A program made the translations under genes and the position numbers. A DNA stretch of 57,500 nucleotides from Microbacterium testaceum (GTDB lineage Bacteria > Actinomycetota > Actinomycetes > Actinomycetales > Microbacteriaceae): NCBI RefSeq assembly GCF_003075375.1, contig NZ_QDFT01000020.1, positions 1 through 57,500 on the forward strand. The letters run 5' to 3'. The first letter of the stretch is position 1. Every line of letters starts with the position of its first letter. A model generated the notes under the pieces. That model saw nothing but the letters and a program-made list of their open reading frames with translations, was not told where the DNA came from and searched no databases. Positions 7,351 to 15,058 of this stretch are shown here, in pieces.

Positions 7351-8825
7351 GCGTGCTCGAGGCGCTCCCCGACGCCGCCTCGCGCCTGGCCGCGCTCGAG
7401 CGCGAGGCCGCCCACCAGGGTGCGCTGAGCGCCGGCGAGGAGCGCCCGTGGGCGACCGCCCGCGACGGCGTGCGGCCCGTCGTGATCGTGGGCGCCGGAC
7501 AGGCCGGACTGGTGCTTGCCCGGGGTCTTCGCCGGCGCGGCATCGACGACGTCGTGGTGGTCGACTCGTCCCCCGCGCACGCGGCCGGACCGTGGACGAC
7601 GTACGCGCGCATGCACACGCTGCGCACCCCCAAGGACATCGCCTGGCCCACCTGGGGCACCCCGGCGATCAGCCCGCGCGCCTGGTTCGAGGCCGTGTAC
7701 GGAGCGGCGGCGTGGGACGGCATCCGATTCTTCCCCACCGTCGCCTGGCAGGGTTTCCTGCAGTGGTACCGCTCCGTGTCGGGCATCGTCGTGGCGTCGT
7801 CGACGCGCGTGCGCGCCCTCGAGACCGCGGGCGCCGACGAGCCGATCACGCTGCACCTCGAGGGACCGGACGGCGAATGGATGCTGCCCGCCCGGCACGT
7901 CGTGCTCGCCACCGGCATCGAGGGCGCGGGCGGACGCCACGTGCCGGCGCTGTTGTCGGGCCTCCCCGTCGAACGCGTGCACCACACCCACGACGACATC
8001 GACTTCGCCGCCCTCGCGGGGCTGCGCGTCGGCATCCTGGGCGCGGGCACCGGCGCCTTCGACAACGCCGCGACCGCCCTCGAGCACGGGGCGGCATCGG
8101 TCGACGTGCACATGCGCCGCCCCGCCATGCCGCAGGTGAGCCCGTATCGGTGGATGGAGTTCGCGGGACTCATCGAGAACTACGGATCCTTCACCGACGC
8201 GCAGAAGTGGGCGTTCAACGTGCACCTGTCGGCGGTCGATCAGCCCGCCACGCAGAACGCGCTGTGGCGCGCACACGCCTTCGACGGCTTCCGATTTCTG
8301 ACCTCTTCGCCGTGGGAGCGCGCGGAGTGGACGGGTCGCGACATCGCCGTCACGACGCCGCACGGCATCCATCGCTACGACGTGGTGCTGGCCGCGACGG
8401 GGATCGTCGCGGATCTGGCGCGGCGTCCCGAGCTGGCCGGTGTCGCGGCCGAGGCCACCCTGTGGAGCGACCGCCTGACGCCGGCCGAGGCCGCGCAGAA
8501 CCCGGGACTCGCCGCCTTCCCGTACCTCGACGAGGACTTCGGCCTGGTCAGCCGCGAGAACCCCGGGCGCTCGGCGCTGTCGCGCATCCACCTGTTCAAC
8601 CACGGCGCGCGGATCAGCCAGGGCATGCTGAGCCACCAGATCCCCGGCCTGGTCGGTGGGGCGACCAAGCTCGCCGCCGCCCTCTCGCGACGCCTCTTCG
8701 TCGCCGATTCCGACCGCCTGCTCGCGGAGTACCTGGCGTACGACGTGCCGGTGGGCGTGCACATCGGCCGCCGTGCGCAAGCACCGCTGCCCGCGGCCGA
8801 GGCCGGAGTAGCGTCGGCGTCATGA
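7347..8825 (+). CDS. FAD/NAD(P)-binding flavoprotein, flavin monooxygenase-like
   Basis: A 492-aa protein with two Rossmann motifs: GAGQAG near residue 49 for FAD, and GILGAGTGAFDNAA near residue 232 for a nicotinamide cofactor. This order is usual in flavin-containing and Baeyer-Villiger-type monooxygenases. Other landmarks are 'MHTLRTPKDIAWPTWGTP' after the first domain and 'VVLAATGI' near the second nucleotide-binding region. The ATG at 7347 overlaps the preceding stop, and its own stop overlaps the next start (ATGA), so the three genes form a tight operon. Substrate unknown; a simple oxidoreductase role is also possible. Confidence 0.8.
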   Translation: MSVLEALPDAASRLAALEREAAHQGALSAGEERPWATARDGVRPVVIVGAGQAGLVLARGLRRRGIDDVVVVDSSPAHAAGPWTTYARMHTLRTPKDIAWPTWGTPAISPRAWFEAVYGAAAWDGIRFFPTVAWQGFLQWYRSVSGIVVASSTRVRALETAGADEPITLHLEGPDGEWMLPARHVVLATGIEGAGGRHVPALLSGLPVERVHHTHDDIDFAALAGLRVGILGAGTGAFDNAATALEHGAASVDVHMRRPAMPQVSPYRWMEFAGLIENYGSFTDAQKWAFNVHLSAVDQPATQNALWRAHAFDGFRFLTSSPWERAEWTGRDIAVTTPHGIHRYDVVLAATGIVADLARRPELAGVAAEATLWSDRLTPAEAAQNPGLAAFPYLDEDFGLVSRENPGRSALSRIHLFNHGARISQGMLSHQIPGLVGGATKLAAALSRRLFVADSDRLLAEYLAYDVPVGVHIGRRAQAPLPAAEAGVASAS

Positions 8826-9748
8826 CGTCCCCCTCGATCACCGTCTCCGTCCCCTCGACCCGACTGCGCGATGACCTCGGGACCCTCCCCGACGGCGTCG
8901 AGGTGGTGGTGTGGGACATGACGGATGCCGCTCCCCGCGACCGCTTCGACATGGTGGTACCGCCGTACATGTCCATGGACGGCGTGATCGGGCGCCTGTC
9001 CGAGATCGAGGTCGGGCTCGTGCAGAGCCAGTCGATCGGCTACGACAACGTCGAGGGACGCCTTCCCGACGGCCTGGCTTTCGCCAACGCGTCGAGCGTG
9101 CACGAGACCGCCACCGCCGAGTTGGCCGTCGCCCTGGCGCTGGCCGCCCAGCGTCGCCTGCCCGACTTCGTACGCGCACAGGACCGCGGCGAGTGGCTCG
9201 GCGGCACGGCCACGGGACTGGCCGATCAGCGCGTGACCCTGCTGGGGTTCGGCGGCGTGGGTCGGGCGATCGCGGCGCGCCTGAAGCCCTTCGAGGTGTC
9301 GCTGCGCGCGGTCGCCTCGCACGGCCGCCTGCAGGACGACGTCGAGGTCTTCCCCCTCGGAAAGCTCGACGAGGTGCTGGCCGAGACCGACGTGCTCATC
9401 GCCTCGCTCCCGGGCGGCGACGCGACGCGGCACGTCATCGACGACCACGCGCTGTCGACCCTTCCCGACGGCGCCCTCGTGGTGAACGTGGGGCGCGGCC
9501 CGCTGGTCGACACCGACGCCCTGGTCGACCACGTTCGTCGCGGCCGCATCCGCGCGGCGCTGGACGTGACCGACCCCGAGCCGCTGCCCGCCGACCACCC
9601 GCTGTGGGCGCTCGACGGCGTGCTCATCGCCCCGCACGTCGGAGGGGCGACGGATGCCATGCGCCCGCGCATCGCGAAGCTGGTGCGGCGGCAGATCGAG
9701 CGTCTCGCCGCCGGCGAGGAACCGCTCAACGTCGTCATCGGCGGCTGA
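8822..9748 (+). CDS. D-isomer-specific 2-hydroxyacid dehydrogenase
   Basis: A 308-aa NAD(P)-dependent oxidoreductase. The cofactor-binding Rossmann motif is LLGFGGVGRAIAARL. The catalytic Arg lies in VNVGRGPLVDTDAL, the acidic residue in DVTDPEPLP and the catalytic His in IAPHVGGAT. The family interconverts 2-keto acids and D-2-hydroxy acids, for example glyoxylate and glycolate. Beside a ureidoglycolate lyase-like enzyme, glyoxylate is a reasonable candidate substrate (inference). It is the last gene of the 6856-9748 operon, with a 4-bp overlap upstream, and converges on the lytic transglycosylase gene. Confidence 0.9.
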   Translation: MTSPSITVSVPSTRLRDDLGTLPDGVEVVVWDMTDAAPRDRFDMVVPPYMSMDGVIGRLSEIEVGLVQSQSIGYDNVEGRLPDGLAFANASSVHETATAELAVALALAAQRRLPDFVRAQDRGEWLGGTATGLADQRVTLLGFGGVGRAIAARLKPFEVSLRAVASHGRLQDDVEVFPLGKLDEVLAETDVLIASLPGGDATRHVIDDHALSTLPDGALVVNVGRGPLVDTDALVDHVRRGRIRAALDVTDPEPLPADHPLWALDGVLIAPHVGGATDAMRPRIAKLVRRQIERLAAGEEPLNVVIGG

Positions 9749-9773
9749 GCCGCGCGGGCGTGACGCCCTCAGC
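9744..9773. terminator. Possible bidirectional terminator between convergent genes
   Basis: Nested stems GCTGAG...CTCAGC (9744-9749/9768-9773) and GGGCG...CGCCC (9756-9760/9764-9768), overlapping by one base, lie across the convergent stops at 9748 and 9769. No T-run is present, so the call is weak. Confidence 0.35.
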
Positions 9774-10608
9774 CCGCAGCGCGCGCCGCGTAGACGTTCG
9801 CGGTCGCCGCGACGTCGTCGACGTAGCTGTCGAGGTGGTTGTACGAGAACACCGCGCGACGCCAGCCCGCGGGGCTCGTCATCTCGCCCGCCGCGCACAG
9901 GTAGCGCGCGGCGGCGAGGGCGGCGTCGTCGATCTGGTTCGGGTCGGCCGCGCCGTCGCCGTTCGCGTCGGCACCCCACCGCTGCCACGTCGCCGGGATG
10001 AACTGCAGCGGACCGACCGCACGGTCCCACACGGCATCCCCGTCGAAGACTCCCCCGTCGGTGTCGGCGATGGCCGCGCTCGCCGAACCGTCCAGGGCGA
10101 TGCCCCGGATCGGCGGGTCGGGGTACCCGTCGGCGCCCAGGGACCCGCCGGAGTGCGTGCCGTGGGCGGACTCGATCGCGCCGAGTCCGGCGAGCGTGTT
10201 CCAGCCGATCCCGCAGTCGGGTTGCTCGCGCTGCACGGTGAGTGCGGCCGTGGCGTACGCGCGCAGGGCACGGTCCGGGATGCCGGTGCGCCCGGCCACC
10301 GTCGAGGTCCATGTCGGGTCGGCGGCGACGACGTCCGCCGGAGCGACGGCGCCCGACGCCGGGGCGGGAACGGCATCCGTCACCGGGGTTTGATCGGACG
10401 CCGCGACGACGTCGCCGGTTACCGCGGCGACGGACGGCACCTCCCACCCTTCAGCGCGCGCGGATCCGGACCGCTCGGCCGCGCTGCGCTCGCTCTCGTG
10501 CGCCGCCGTCTGCGCGACCACGAGCAGGCCGCCCGCCGCCACGAGCACGCCCGCGAGCGCGATCACCCCCGGCCAGAACGGCCGGCGCGCCGTGTCGTCG
10601 AGGTCCAC
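9769..10608 (-). CDS. Membrane-anchored lytic transglycosylase
   Basis: About 279 aa from the GTG at 10608. A transmembrane anchor (PGVIALAGVLVAAGGLLVV) is followed by a Ser/Ala-rich linker and an SLT_2/MltB-type lytic transglycosylase domain: GIGWNTLAGLGAIESAHG (catalytic Glu in AIES), RAVGPLQFIPATW and SYNHLDSYVDDV. Such enzymes cleave peptidoglycan glycan strands in the cell wall. GGGAGGG lies very close to this GTG; an in-frame ATG at 10698 would add an Arg-rich cytoplasmic tail and cannot be excluded. It converges with the preceding operon and stands alone. Confidence 0.88.
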   Translation of the reverse strand: MDLDDTARRPFWPGVIALAGVLVAAGGLLVVAQTAAHESERSAAERSGSARAEGWEVPSVAAVTGDVVAASDQTPVTDAVPAPASGAVAPADVVAADPTWTSTVAGRTGIPDRALRAYATAALTVQREQPDCGIGWNTLAGLGAIESAHGTHSGGSLGADGYPDPPIRGIALDGSASAAIADTDGGVFDGDAVWDRAVGPLQFIPATWQRWGADANGDGAADPNQIDDAALAAARYLCAAGEMTSPAGWRRAVFSYNHLDSYVDDVAATANVYAARAAG

Positions 10609-10900
10609 GGTCCCTCCCGCCGCGCCCGTCGGGTCGAGCGCACCCGGGCACGCTAGACGCCGACGGCGACGCCCGCGTGAACGGTCGGGATACGACATGC
10701 GTCCCGCTCGCCTGGGACACCCACCTCCCGCGGAGCGAAAGGCCGATCGTCGAAACTTGCGCCAACCACCAGCTGACCGCATCCACACGGCGCGTCCAGA
10801 CGTCTCGTCTGACGATCCCAATTCGGACACCTTTTGCACCGGGGTTTTGCATCAAATCGACTTGCTAATCTGGAGGTTTCGTCGATGACCTCGAAGGGTG
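10609..10900. other. Upstream region of the transglycosylase gene; no gene seen
   Basis: About 290 bp between the transglycosylase start and the first 24-bp palindrome. GC content falls toward 10800-10900, marking the edge of the accessory island. The alternative transglycosylase start (10698) lies here. No convincing further coding frame or RNA was seen. Confidence 0.4.
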
Positions 10901-10924
10901 GTGCGAAACCGATCGGTTTTGCAC
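10901..10924. repeat. 24-bp palindrome, copy 1
   Basis: Left half GTGCGAAACCGA, right half TCGGTTTTGCAC, with no spacer: a near-perfect 24-bp palindrome. It touches the stop codon of the small membrane-protein gene at 10924-11130. Two further copies lie at 11186 and 11764. Confidence 0.85.
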
Positions 10925-11130
10925 TACTCCTGTCGATCGCTCTTGCCTCTCGCCTCGCGCCGTAGCTGCCACAAGCCGGCGGCAATAAATGCACCCCCAA
11001 ACGCGATCGTAGCCACGCGCGCCCACCACGGCATGCCGGGAAACATCATCATCGGCAGCGCGAAAACGAACGTCGCACCCACGAAGTACCAAACCGTCGT
11101 TGATGCGGGACTTTTCTCGTTCGCAACCAT
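10924..11130 (-). CDS. Small two-helix membrane protein, function unknown
   Basis: A 68-aa protein with two predicted transmembrane helices (TTVWYFVGATFVFALPMMMF, then VATIAFGGAFIAAGLWQL) and a basic, charged C-terminus (RREARGKSDRQE). No family is recognised. The ATG is at 11130. The gene is bracketed exactly by copies 1 and 2 of the 24-bp palindrome and has lower GC than the flanking core genes, consistent with an acquired cassette. It shares strand with the next two small genes, but the palindromes argue against a simple operon. Confidence 0.6.
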   Translation of the reverse strand: MVANEKSPASTTVWYFVGATFVFALPMMMFPGMPWWARVATIAFGGAFIAAGLWQLRREARGKSDRQE

Positions 11131-11185
11131 GCTCCGACACTACGAGCGCACTCAGCGATGAGCCTCCCCCTCAGGACGTAAATTG

Positions 11186-11209
11186 GCGCAAAACCGATCG
11201 GTTTCGCAC
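11186..11209. repeat. 24-bp palindrome, copy 2
   Basis: Left half GCGCAAAACCGA, right half TCGGTTTCGCAC. It lies between the start of the membrane-protein gene (11130) and the stop of the lipoprotein gene (11280). Confidence 0.85.
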
Positions 11210-11279
11210 GGCTGGCGGAATCGCGAGATCAGCTGCGATCGGTGCTAACCGACCCTGGTTGCGCACCACGCGGCCTGGG

Positions 11280-11702
11280 TCAGGGGGCGGGCGCACATCG
11301 CATTGATGAGTAAGTCTCGATCACACGGTTCTCGTCTGGATAGCCGGCCTCCGCGAGAGCTGTTCGCACGTCGGCTCGGACGGCCTCTCGATGCGCTGCC
11401 CCTTCAAGTTCGGTGTTCGATGACCATTCGGTGTCGTCCAGGTCAGTGAGCGTGCTTACCCATGAGTCGAATTCCGCGGAACTGACGGTGGAGTCGTCGA
11501 GGGCAGCGCGCGCGACGCTCCACGCCTCGTCCGTTGCTTCATCGGACAAGCCCGCAAGCCACCACTCGATGCGGCACGAGCCGCCCGCTACGGCAATGTC
11601 GTCAGCCCGATCGACAGCGTCAGGCCGAACGAAGCCGCAGGCGCTCAGAGATACCAGCAGGACCATGGTGGTGGCGGAGACCACGATTGACCGTCGGTTC
11701 AT
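11280..11702 (-). CDS. Putative lipoprotein, function unknown
   Basis: A 140-aa protein with a signal peptide and lipobox LVSLSAC (Cys 22), so probably a lipoprotein on the outer face of the membrane. The mature part is acidic and Trp/Asp/Glu-rich (WWLAGLSDEATDEAWS, LTDLDDTEWSS) and ends in RCAPAP; two further cysteines could form a disulfide. No family is recognised. It is bounded by 24-bp palindrome copies 2 and 3, like its neighbour, and is encoded on the minus strand in lower-GC DNA. Confidence 0.65.
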   Translation of the reverse strand: MNRRSIVVSATTMVLLVSLSACGFVRPDAVDRADDIAVAGGSCRIEWWLAGLSDEATDEAWSVARAALDDSTVSSAEFDSWVSTLTDLDDTEWSSNTELEGAAHREAVRADVRTALAEAGYPDENRVIETYSSMRCAPAP

Positions 11703-11763
11703 TGCTCAACCCTACGGAGGATGGGCGGTGACTGACCGTTGCTCCGCTTGTCCCCTCTGGGTG

Positions 11764-11787
11764 GTGCAAAACCAATCGGTTTCGCAC
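11764..11787. repeat. 24-bp palindrome, copy 3
   Basis: Left half GTGCAAAACCAA, right half TCGGTTTCGCAC. It lies upstream of the lipoprotein start (11702) and just beyond the end of the frameshifted membrane-peptide gene (11839). Confidence 0.85.
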
Positions 11788-11838
11788 CAATGCTGGAGGC
11801 GCCGACTGGTTACCGGTTGTGCTGTGCGCGAGGCCTGG

Positions 11839-11978
11839 CTACCAGGTCGTGAGAATTGCGAGCAGAATAACGAGCCCTATGACGAAGCCAGCCAGGCGAA
11901 GCGTCTCCGCTCATCCTCCAGCCCCGTCAGCTCGGACCGAAAGCGGTCATTGTCCTGACGCGCATAGTGGCTACTCAT
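11839..11978 (-). pseudogene. Frameshifted 46-aa single-helix membrane peptide, coupled to the XRE gene
   Basis: From the ATG at 11978 the frame gives MSSHYARQDNDRFRSEL and reaches TAG (11877-11879) after 33 residues. Shifting by one base after 'LEDE' gives AETLRLAGFVIGLVILLAIL and a TAG at 11839-11841: a clean transmembrane helix. The total of 140 bases is one short of 47 codons, consistent with a single missing base. The ATG overlaps the stop of the XRE gene (ATGA), which supports a genuine coupled partner. It may be a broken gene, a sequencing error, or a programmed -1 shift; no classic slippery heptamer was noticed. Confidence 0.55.
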
Positions 11979-12313
11979 CGCTCGACAGTATTGGCCGCAC
12001 CCTCTGATGGGGCCACGACTTTGCTCATCACGTAAGAGGGCCAGACAGTCCGCAGGACGGCAAACAAGCCGGTAGCGATGGCTGTAAGCAGCGCCGACAA
12101 CGCCTTCCCGTATGCGTTCTCGGGCACGGTCTCAAAGAGTTCCCGCACTGGGACACCAAGAGCTTCACCGAGGCGGGCGAGCGTATTCAGGCTCACATCG
12201 TTGCCAGCCTCGAGTCGCTGCACGGTACGGACAGTCACCCCACTGACTTCTGCAAGGCGTTCCTGTGTCCAACCTCGTAGCGACCGCGACTCAGCAATCC
12301 GCGTTCTATTCAT
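11975..12313 (-). CDS. XRE-family HTH protein
   Basis: A 112-aa protein whose N-terminal half is a Cro/C1-type HTH (RTRIAESRSLRGWTQERLAE, VTVRTVQRLEAGNDVSLNTL, LGEALGVPVRELF). The C-terminal part contains a hydrophobic segment (ALSALLTAIATGLFAVL) that may form a membrane helix. The ATG at 12313 was chosen because it starts at the HTH; longer frames lack conserved sequence. Its stop overlaps the start of a frameshifted small membrane peptide, suggesting a membrane-linked regulatory pair. The DNA target is unknown. Confidence 0.75.
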   Translation of the reverse strand: MNRTRIAESRSLRGWTQERLAEVSGVTVRTVQRLEAGNDVSLNTLARLGEALGVPVRELFETVPENAYGKALSALLTAIATGLFAVLRTVWPSYVMSKVVAPSEGAANTVER

Positions 12314-12525
12314 AGCCCCACAGTAGAAAGCGCCTGGCGCGGGCTCCACGACTGCAGCCCGACAGCTGGACGACACTTCCCTGTCACGCACCGCCTCCCC
12401 GCGCCGGCGCGGATGATCGGCGGCGACGAAGTCGTCACCGCCCGGGTGAAAGCAGTGACCGCGGGGCACGACGTAGATCGATGCGGATCGCTTCCGCGTC
12501 GTTGGGGTCGACCTGGCGCTGCATC

Positions 12526-13035
12526 TCATTCGCGCGAGGTGCGAGTGCCCAGGCACAATTCGCCTTCGTCAGCGCCGAACGGTAATCGTTCCGGGCGGGC
12601 CTCTTTGCTGTGTCGTTTGAGGTGGCGGGGAGGATTACTAGCGACGGCGCCACCTGTGGAGGTGACGCCGTCGCTAATCCGGTTCATCGTTGATCGATCG
12701 TCGGGCGCGATGAACCCGTCGCTGTCGCGGACTACTTCGTTTTTGATGCTTCGAGTACGGACAGCGTCGAGCAGCTCAGGGACCGTGCGTTGGATAACTG
12801 TTTCCCGGTCTGACGGTGGAAACCACTCGACGACTGCGCGGGCGACTTGTATCTCGATGTCCCCGTCCTTACCGATGATGAACGCGCAGATTGGTGTGGT
12901 GTGTAAGCCGACTGCCATCGCGGGGGCTGCGAGAGCATCGACGTCGAACTCCACCGTGTGAGCCTCCAGCACGACCCGAAGGGATTCCCACGCCGCAGCA
13001 GCCGGATTGCTTGAGTCATCGGGCGTCTTATCCAT
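12526..13035 (-). CDS. Putative immunity protein for the RHS toxin tip
   Basis: A 169-aa acidic protein with no recognised family. Its ATG (13033-13035) overlaps the RHS stop (13028-13030), the coupling usual for a toxin followed by its immunity gene; the immunity role is inferred from this position. Residues 1-118 look ordinary (for example PICAFIIGKDGDIEIQVARA). From about residue 120 the frame crosses a long perfect hairpin (12639-12676) and ends in a basic, low-information tail, so the C-terminus may be read-through past a lost stop. Confidence 0.55.
   Translation of the reverse strand: MDKTPDDSSNPAAAAWESLRVVLEAHTVEFDVDALAAPAMAVGLHTTPICAFIIGKDGDIEIQVARAVVEWFPPSDRETVIQRTVPELLDAVRTRSIKNEVVRDSDGFIAPDDRSTMNRISDGVTSTGGAVASNPPRHLKRHSKEARPERLPFGADEGELCLGTRTSRE
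12639..12676. repeat. Long hairpin inside the 3' part of the putative immunity gene
   Basis: TAGCGACGGCG (12639-12649) pairs perfectly with CGCCGTCGCTA (12666-12676). An inner CACC/GGTG stem gives a 38-nt hairpin with a 6-nt loop. No T-run follows on either strand. Confidence 0.6.
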
Positions 13036-14005
13036 AGGGGTAGTTCACAATGTCGCCGTGAGGATTCGCGGGCGACCGGTATCGGAAGGCCGCCTGAGTT
13101 GTTCCCGTTGACCTGCTGATGCTCCAACCTAGCGCGTACTTTGTGCCGCGCTGGTTGAAGACTTCCGCGGCGCGGGCGCCCATGCTCGAGTTACCAAAGA
13201 GACGGGAGGATGCACCAATTCCACGCATTGTCACTGCGCGGGCTCCGAGGCGTGGAATGACCGCCCGAGCAATGACCGCGAGGACCGGAATCAAGAACTG
13301 AACTGCCTCCCCGGACGGGTCGGCTGCGTTGATGGGGTTGTGGTTGGCGTAGATGTAGTACGGGTCTTGGCCCGTCGGGTCCATCTGGGTGAAGCGTCCG
13401 AGGCTGGGATCGTAGTAGCGGGCGCCGAGCTCGTAGAGACCGGAGGCATCGAGTTCCCCGCCGATGTAGCGCAGGGTGTTCGCGGTCACGACTGCGTTTG
13501 TATTCGTGGCCCGAGCCTCGCCGTTCGGCGAATATGAGTAGCCGCCGAGGTAGCTGCCGGACGCGTCGAAGAGCCCGATGACGGAACCGAGATGGTCAGC
13601 GGCGTAATAGGCGGCTGTGCTGCCGGTCTTGCTGCCAATGGCAGTACCGTCGGGCGTACGGGTGAAGATGGTGCTGCCGGCTTTCATGAGGCCGAGGGCC
13701 CCTGTGTCAAAGGTGGTGCCCCCTGAGGTGCGGCGGTCGGTATTGCCGGAGCCGATGTACGTCTGAGCGGTGGAGCCAATGGTGGACACCTGCAACTTGT
13801 CGTTGTAGGCGATGGCCTGCCCACCGAGCCCCTTGCGGGTTTGCTGACCGGCGCCGTCGTAGGTCCAGGTGGTGGACTGTCCTGTTGTGGAGGTGAGCTG
13901 GTTGGCGTCGTTGTAGGTGTAGTCGACGGTTCCTGCGGTTGCGCCGGTGTTGCCGGAGCTGACATGGCAGCGTGAGACAAATGGTGTATTCAATTTTTCA
14001 TTCAT
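13028..14005 (-). pseudogene. RHS-repeat core and C-terminal tip, N-terminally truncated
   Basis: About 325 aa from a possible ATG at 14005, but recognisable RHS sequence begins only near 13965 (TVDYTYNDANQLTSTTG). It continues through YD-repeat units and the core signature: AYYAADHLGSVIGLFDASG, ELGARYYDPSLGRFTQMDP and YIYANHNPINAADPSG. After the core come a hydrophobic linker (AVQFLIPVLAVIARAVIPRL) and a variable tip of about 60 residues ending near GDIVNYPYG. Full RHS polymorphic toxins exceed 1,000 aa, so this is a 3' fragment; it may be silent or may be a recombination donor cassette. The next gene (12526-13035) is the likely immunity gene. The AT-rich junction near 13970-14005 marks the break. 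Confidence 0.8.
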
Positions 14006-14016
14006 CCGCGTGTGGG

Positions 14017-14526
14017 CTATTCGCCGAAAGCTCTGATCCAGCTCGTCTCCGGGTCGGGCAAAAGCTCGTCCCACTCCCTGTCCCATTCGCGGAGACCTTC
14101 CAGCGCCTGCGCAGCTCGCTCCAGGCGGATTGGCGCGACCACGGTTCGGAACGGATACAGCCGCTCATCCTCGGGGGACGCCGGTCTGGTTCGCGTCCCT
14201 GAGTAGTCTTCTATCTGAAAATTCCACGGTTCGTTCACTGCAACTTTGAAAGCGGGCAGCGAGTCGATTACCGAGACCGGACTCCTACCAATTACCGGCC
14301 AGTCGCCGTTGCGCAGTTTCGCGTCGAGAGAAAGGCACAGCAAGGAGACTGGCGCCGTCGTCAGTTGCTGCAGGCTAGGAAATACAGCGTCACCCTCGAG
14401 AACCACATCGAACGTGGCGAGAAAATAGTTGACACGTCGGAATTTCGCGAGCACTTGTCCCGCAACCGATCTCCCGTCGCCAAGGGGCACCAGGAAGACT
14501 TCACCCTCGTTAGGCCTAGGCTTCAC
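14017..14526 (-). CDS. Imm26-family immunity protein
   Basis: A 169-aa protein whose start (PRPNEGEVFLVPLGDGRSV, then AGQVLAK) matches the Imm26 pattern of immunity proteins for polymorphic toxins. Later segments are LLCLSLDAKLRNGDWPVIG and YPFRTVVAPIRLERAAQALE. Imm26 proteins protect the producer by binding a cognate effector in the cytoplasm. The GTG start (14524-14526) overlaps the stop of an upstream toxin-tip relic by 4 bp (GTGA), the classic toxin-immunity coupling. The toxin part is broken, so this is probably an orphan that still protects against relatives. Confidence 0.75.
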   Translation of the reverse strand: MKPRPNEGEVFLVPLGDGRSVAGQVLAKFRRVNYFLATFDVVLEGDAVFPSLQQLTTAPVSLLCLSLDAKLRNGDWPVIGRSPVSVIDSLPAFKVAVNEPWNFQIEDYSGTRTRPASPEDERLYPFRTVVAPIRLERAAQALEGLREWDREWDELLPDPETSWIRAFGE

Positions 14527-14789
14527 CGGGGATCTCCGCCAGCGTCCATGTATCTTGTGTCGCTCATCTGATGCCTCTTGTTTGCCAATTCGCCAGCCGG
14601 GTTGCTCTTATTCGTGGGTCCACCCATCGACCTGATGAAGTATTCCTCTAGACGGTCCAATGCAACGCCTGGCTCAGCGCGTCCGAGCTCTTTGTAACGG
14701 AAGTCAGCGTTCGGGTGTGCAGCAGTGTATTCGTCCTGTCGCGCGGCGTAACGAAGGTCGCTCTTGGACTGCCCGACGTACGGCGACGT
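14523..14789 (-). pseudogene. Toxin-tip relic upstream of Imm26
   Basis: An 88-codon open stretch with no start codon, closed upstream by a TAG at 14790-14792. It encodes PYVGQSKSDLRYAARQDEY, then HPNADFRYKELGRAEPG, RLEEYFIRSMGG and ELANKRHQMSDTRYMD. The YVGQS opening and conserved Arg/Glu/Asn positions resemble GIY-YIG-like nuclease tips of polymorphic toxins. The frame continues upstream of the TAG only briefly before a TGA. Codon use is coding-like and the stop overlaps the Imm26 start. It is therefore a decayed toxin C-terminus rather than a chance frame; the nuclease label is inference. Confidence 0.6.
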
Positions 14790-14792
14790 CTA

Positions 14793-15058
14793 CACAAGCG
14801 TCGCCTGGGCAGAGGGACGCGAATTGCCTGAGGCGCGGTCTCGCTCTGATTCTCGACCGATTTGCCGTCACGGCCGCCGTGAGCGTAGCTACTGCTGCCG
14901 TGATGGCTTCGGGTTGAGCGGACACTGGGATCGACGATTGCACGCTTTGCATCTGTGTTCGAAGAATCCGAGGGACCTGCCGGGGTGGTCGCTCGGCCAT
15001 CTGTCGGCCAGCCGCAGCGGGTCCACACCGTCGCGAACCGCATGGTGGCGTGCCGGGC
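14793..15058. other. Degenerate spacer between toxin relic and ROK gene
   Basis: About 265 bp with short open frames on the minus strand, one holding an Ala/Thr-rich stretch (ITAAVATLTAAVTANRSR) that may be decayed toxin linker sequence. No intact gene is supported. The boundary back to typical core composition is near 15050. Confidence 0.35.

Noticed and set aside
10901..11787. Integron attC cassette array
   Set aside because: The 24-bp sites lack attC core sites and bulged arms, and no integrase was seen; only the cassette-like spacing is reminiscent.
14648..15043. A 131-codon minus-strand frame as a gene
   Set aside because: It conflicts with the better-supported toxin-tip relic and has no recognisable domain.
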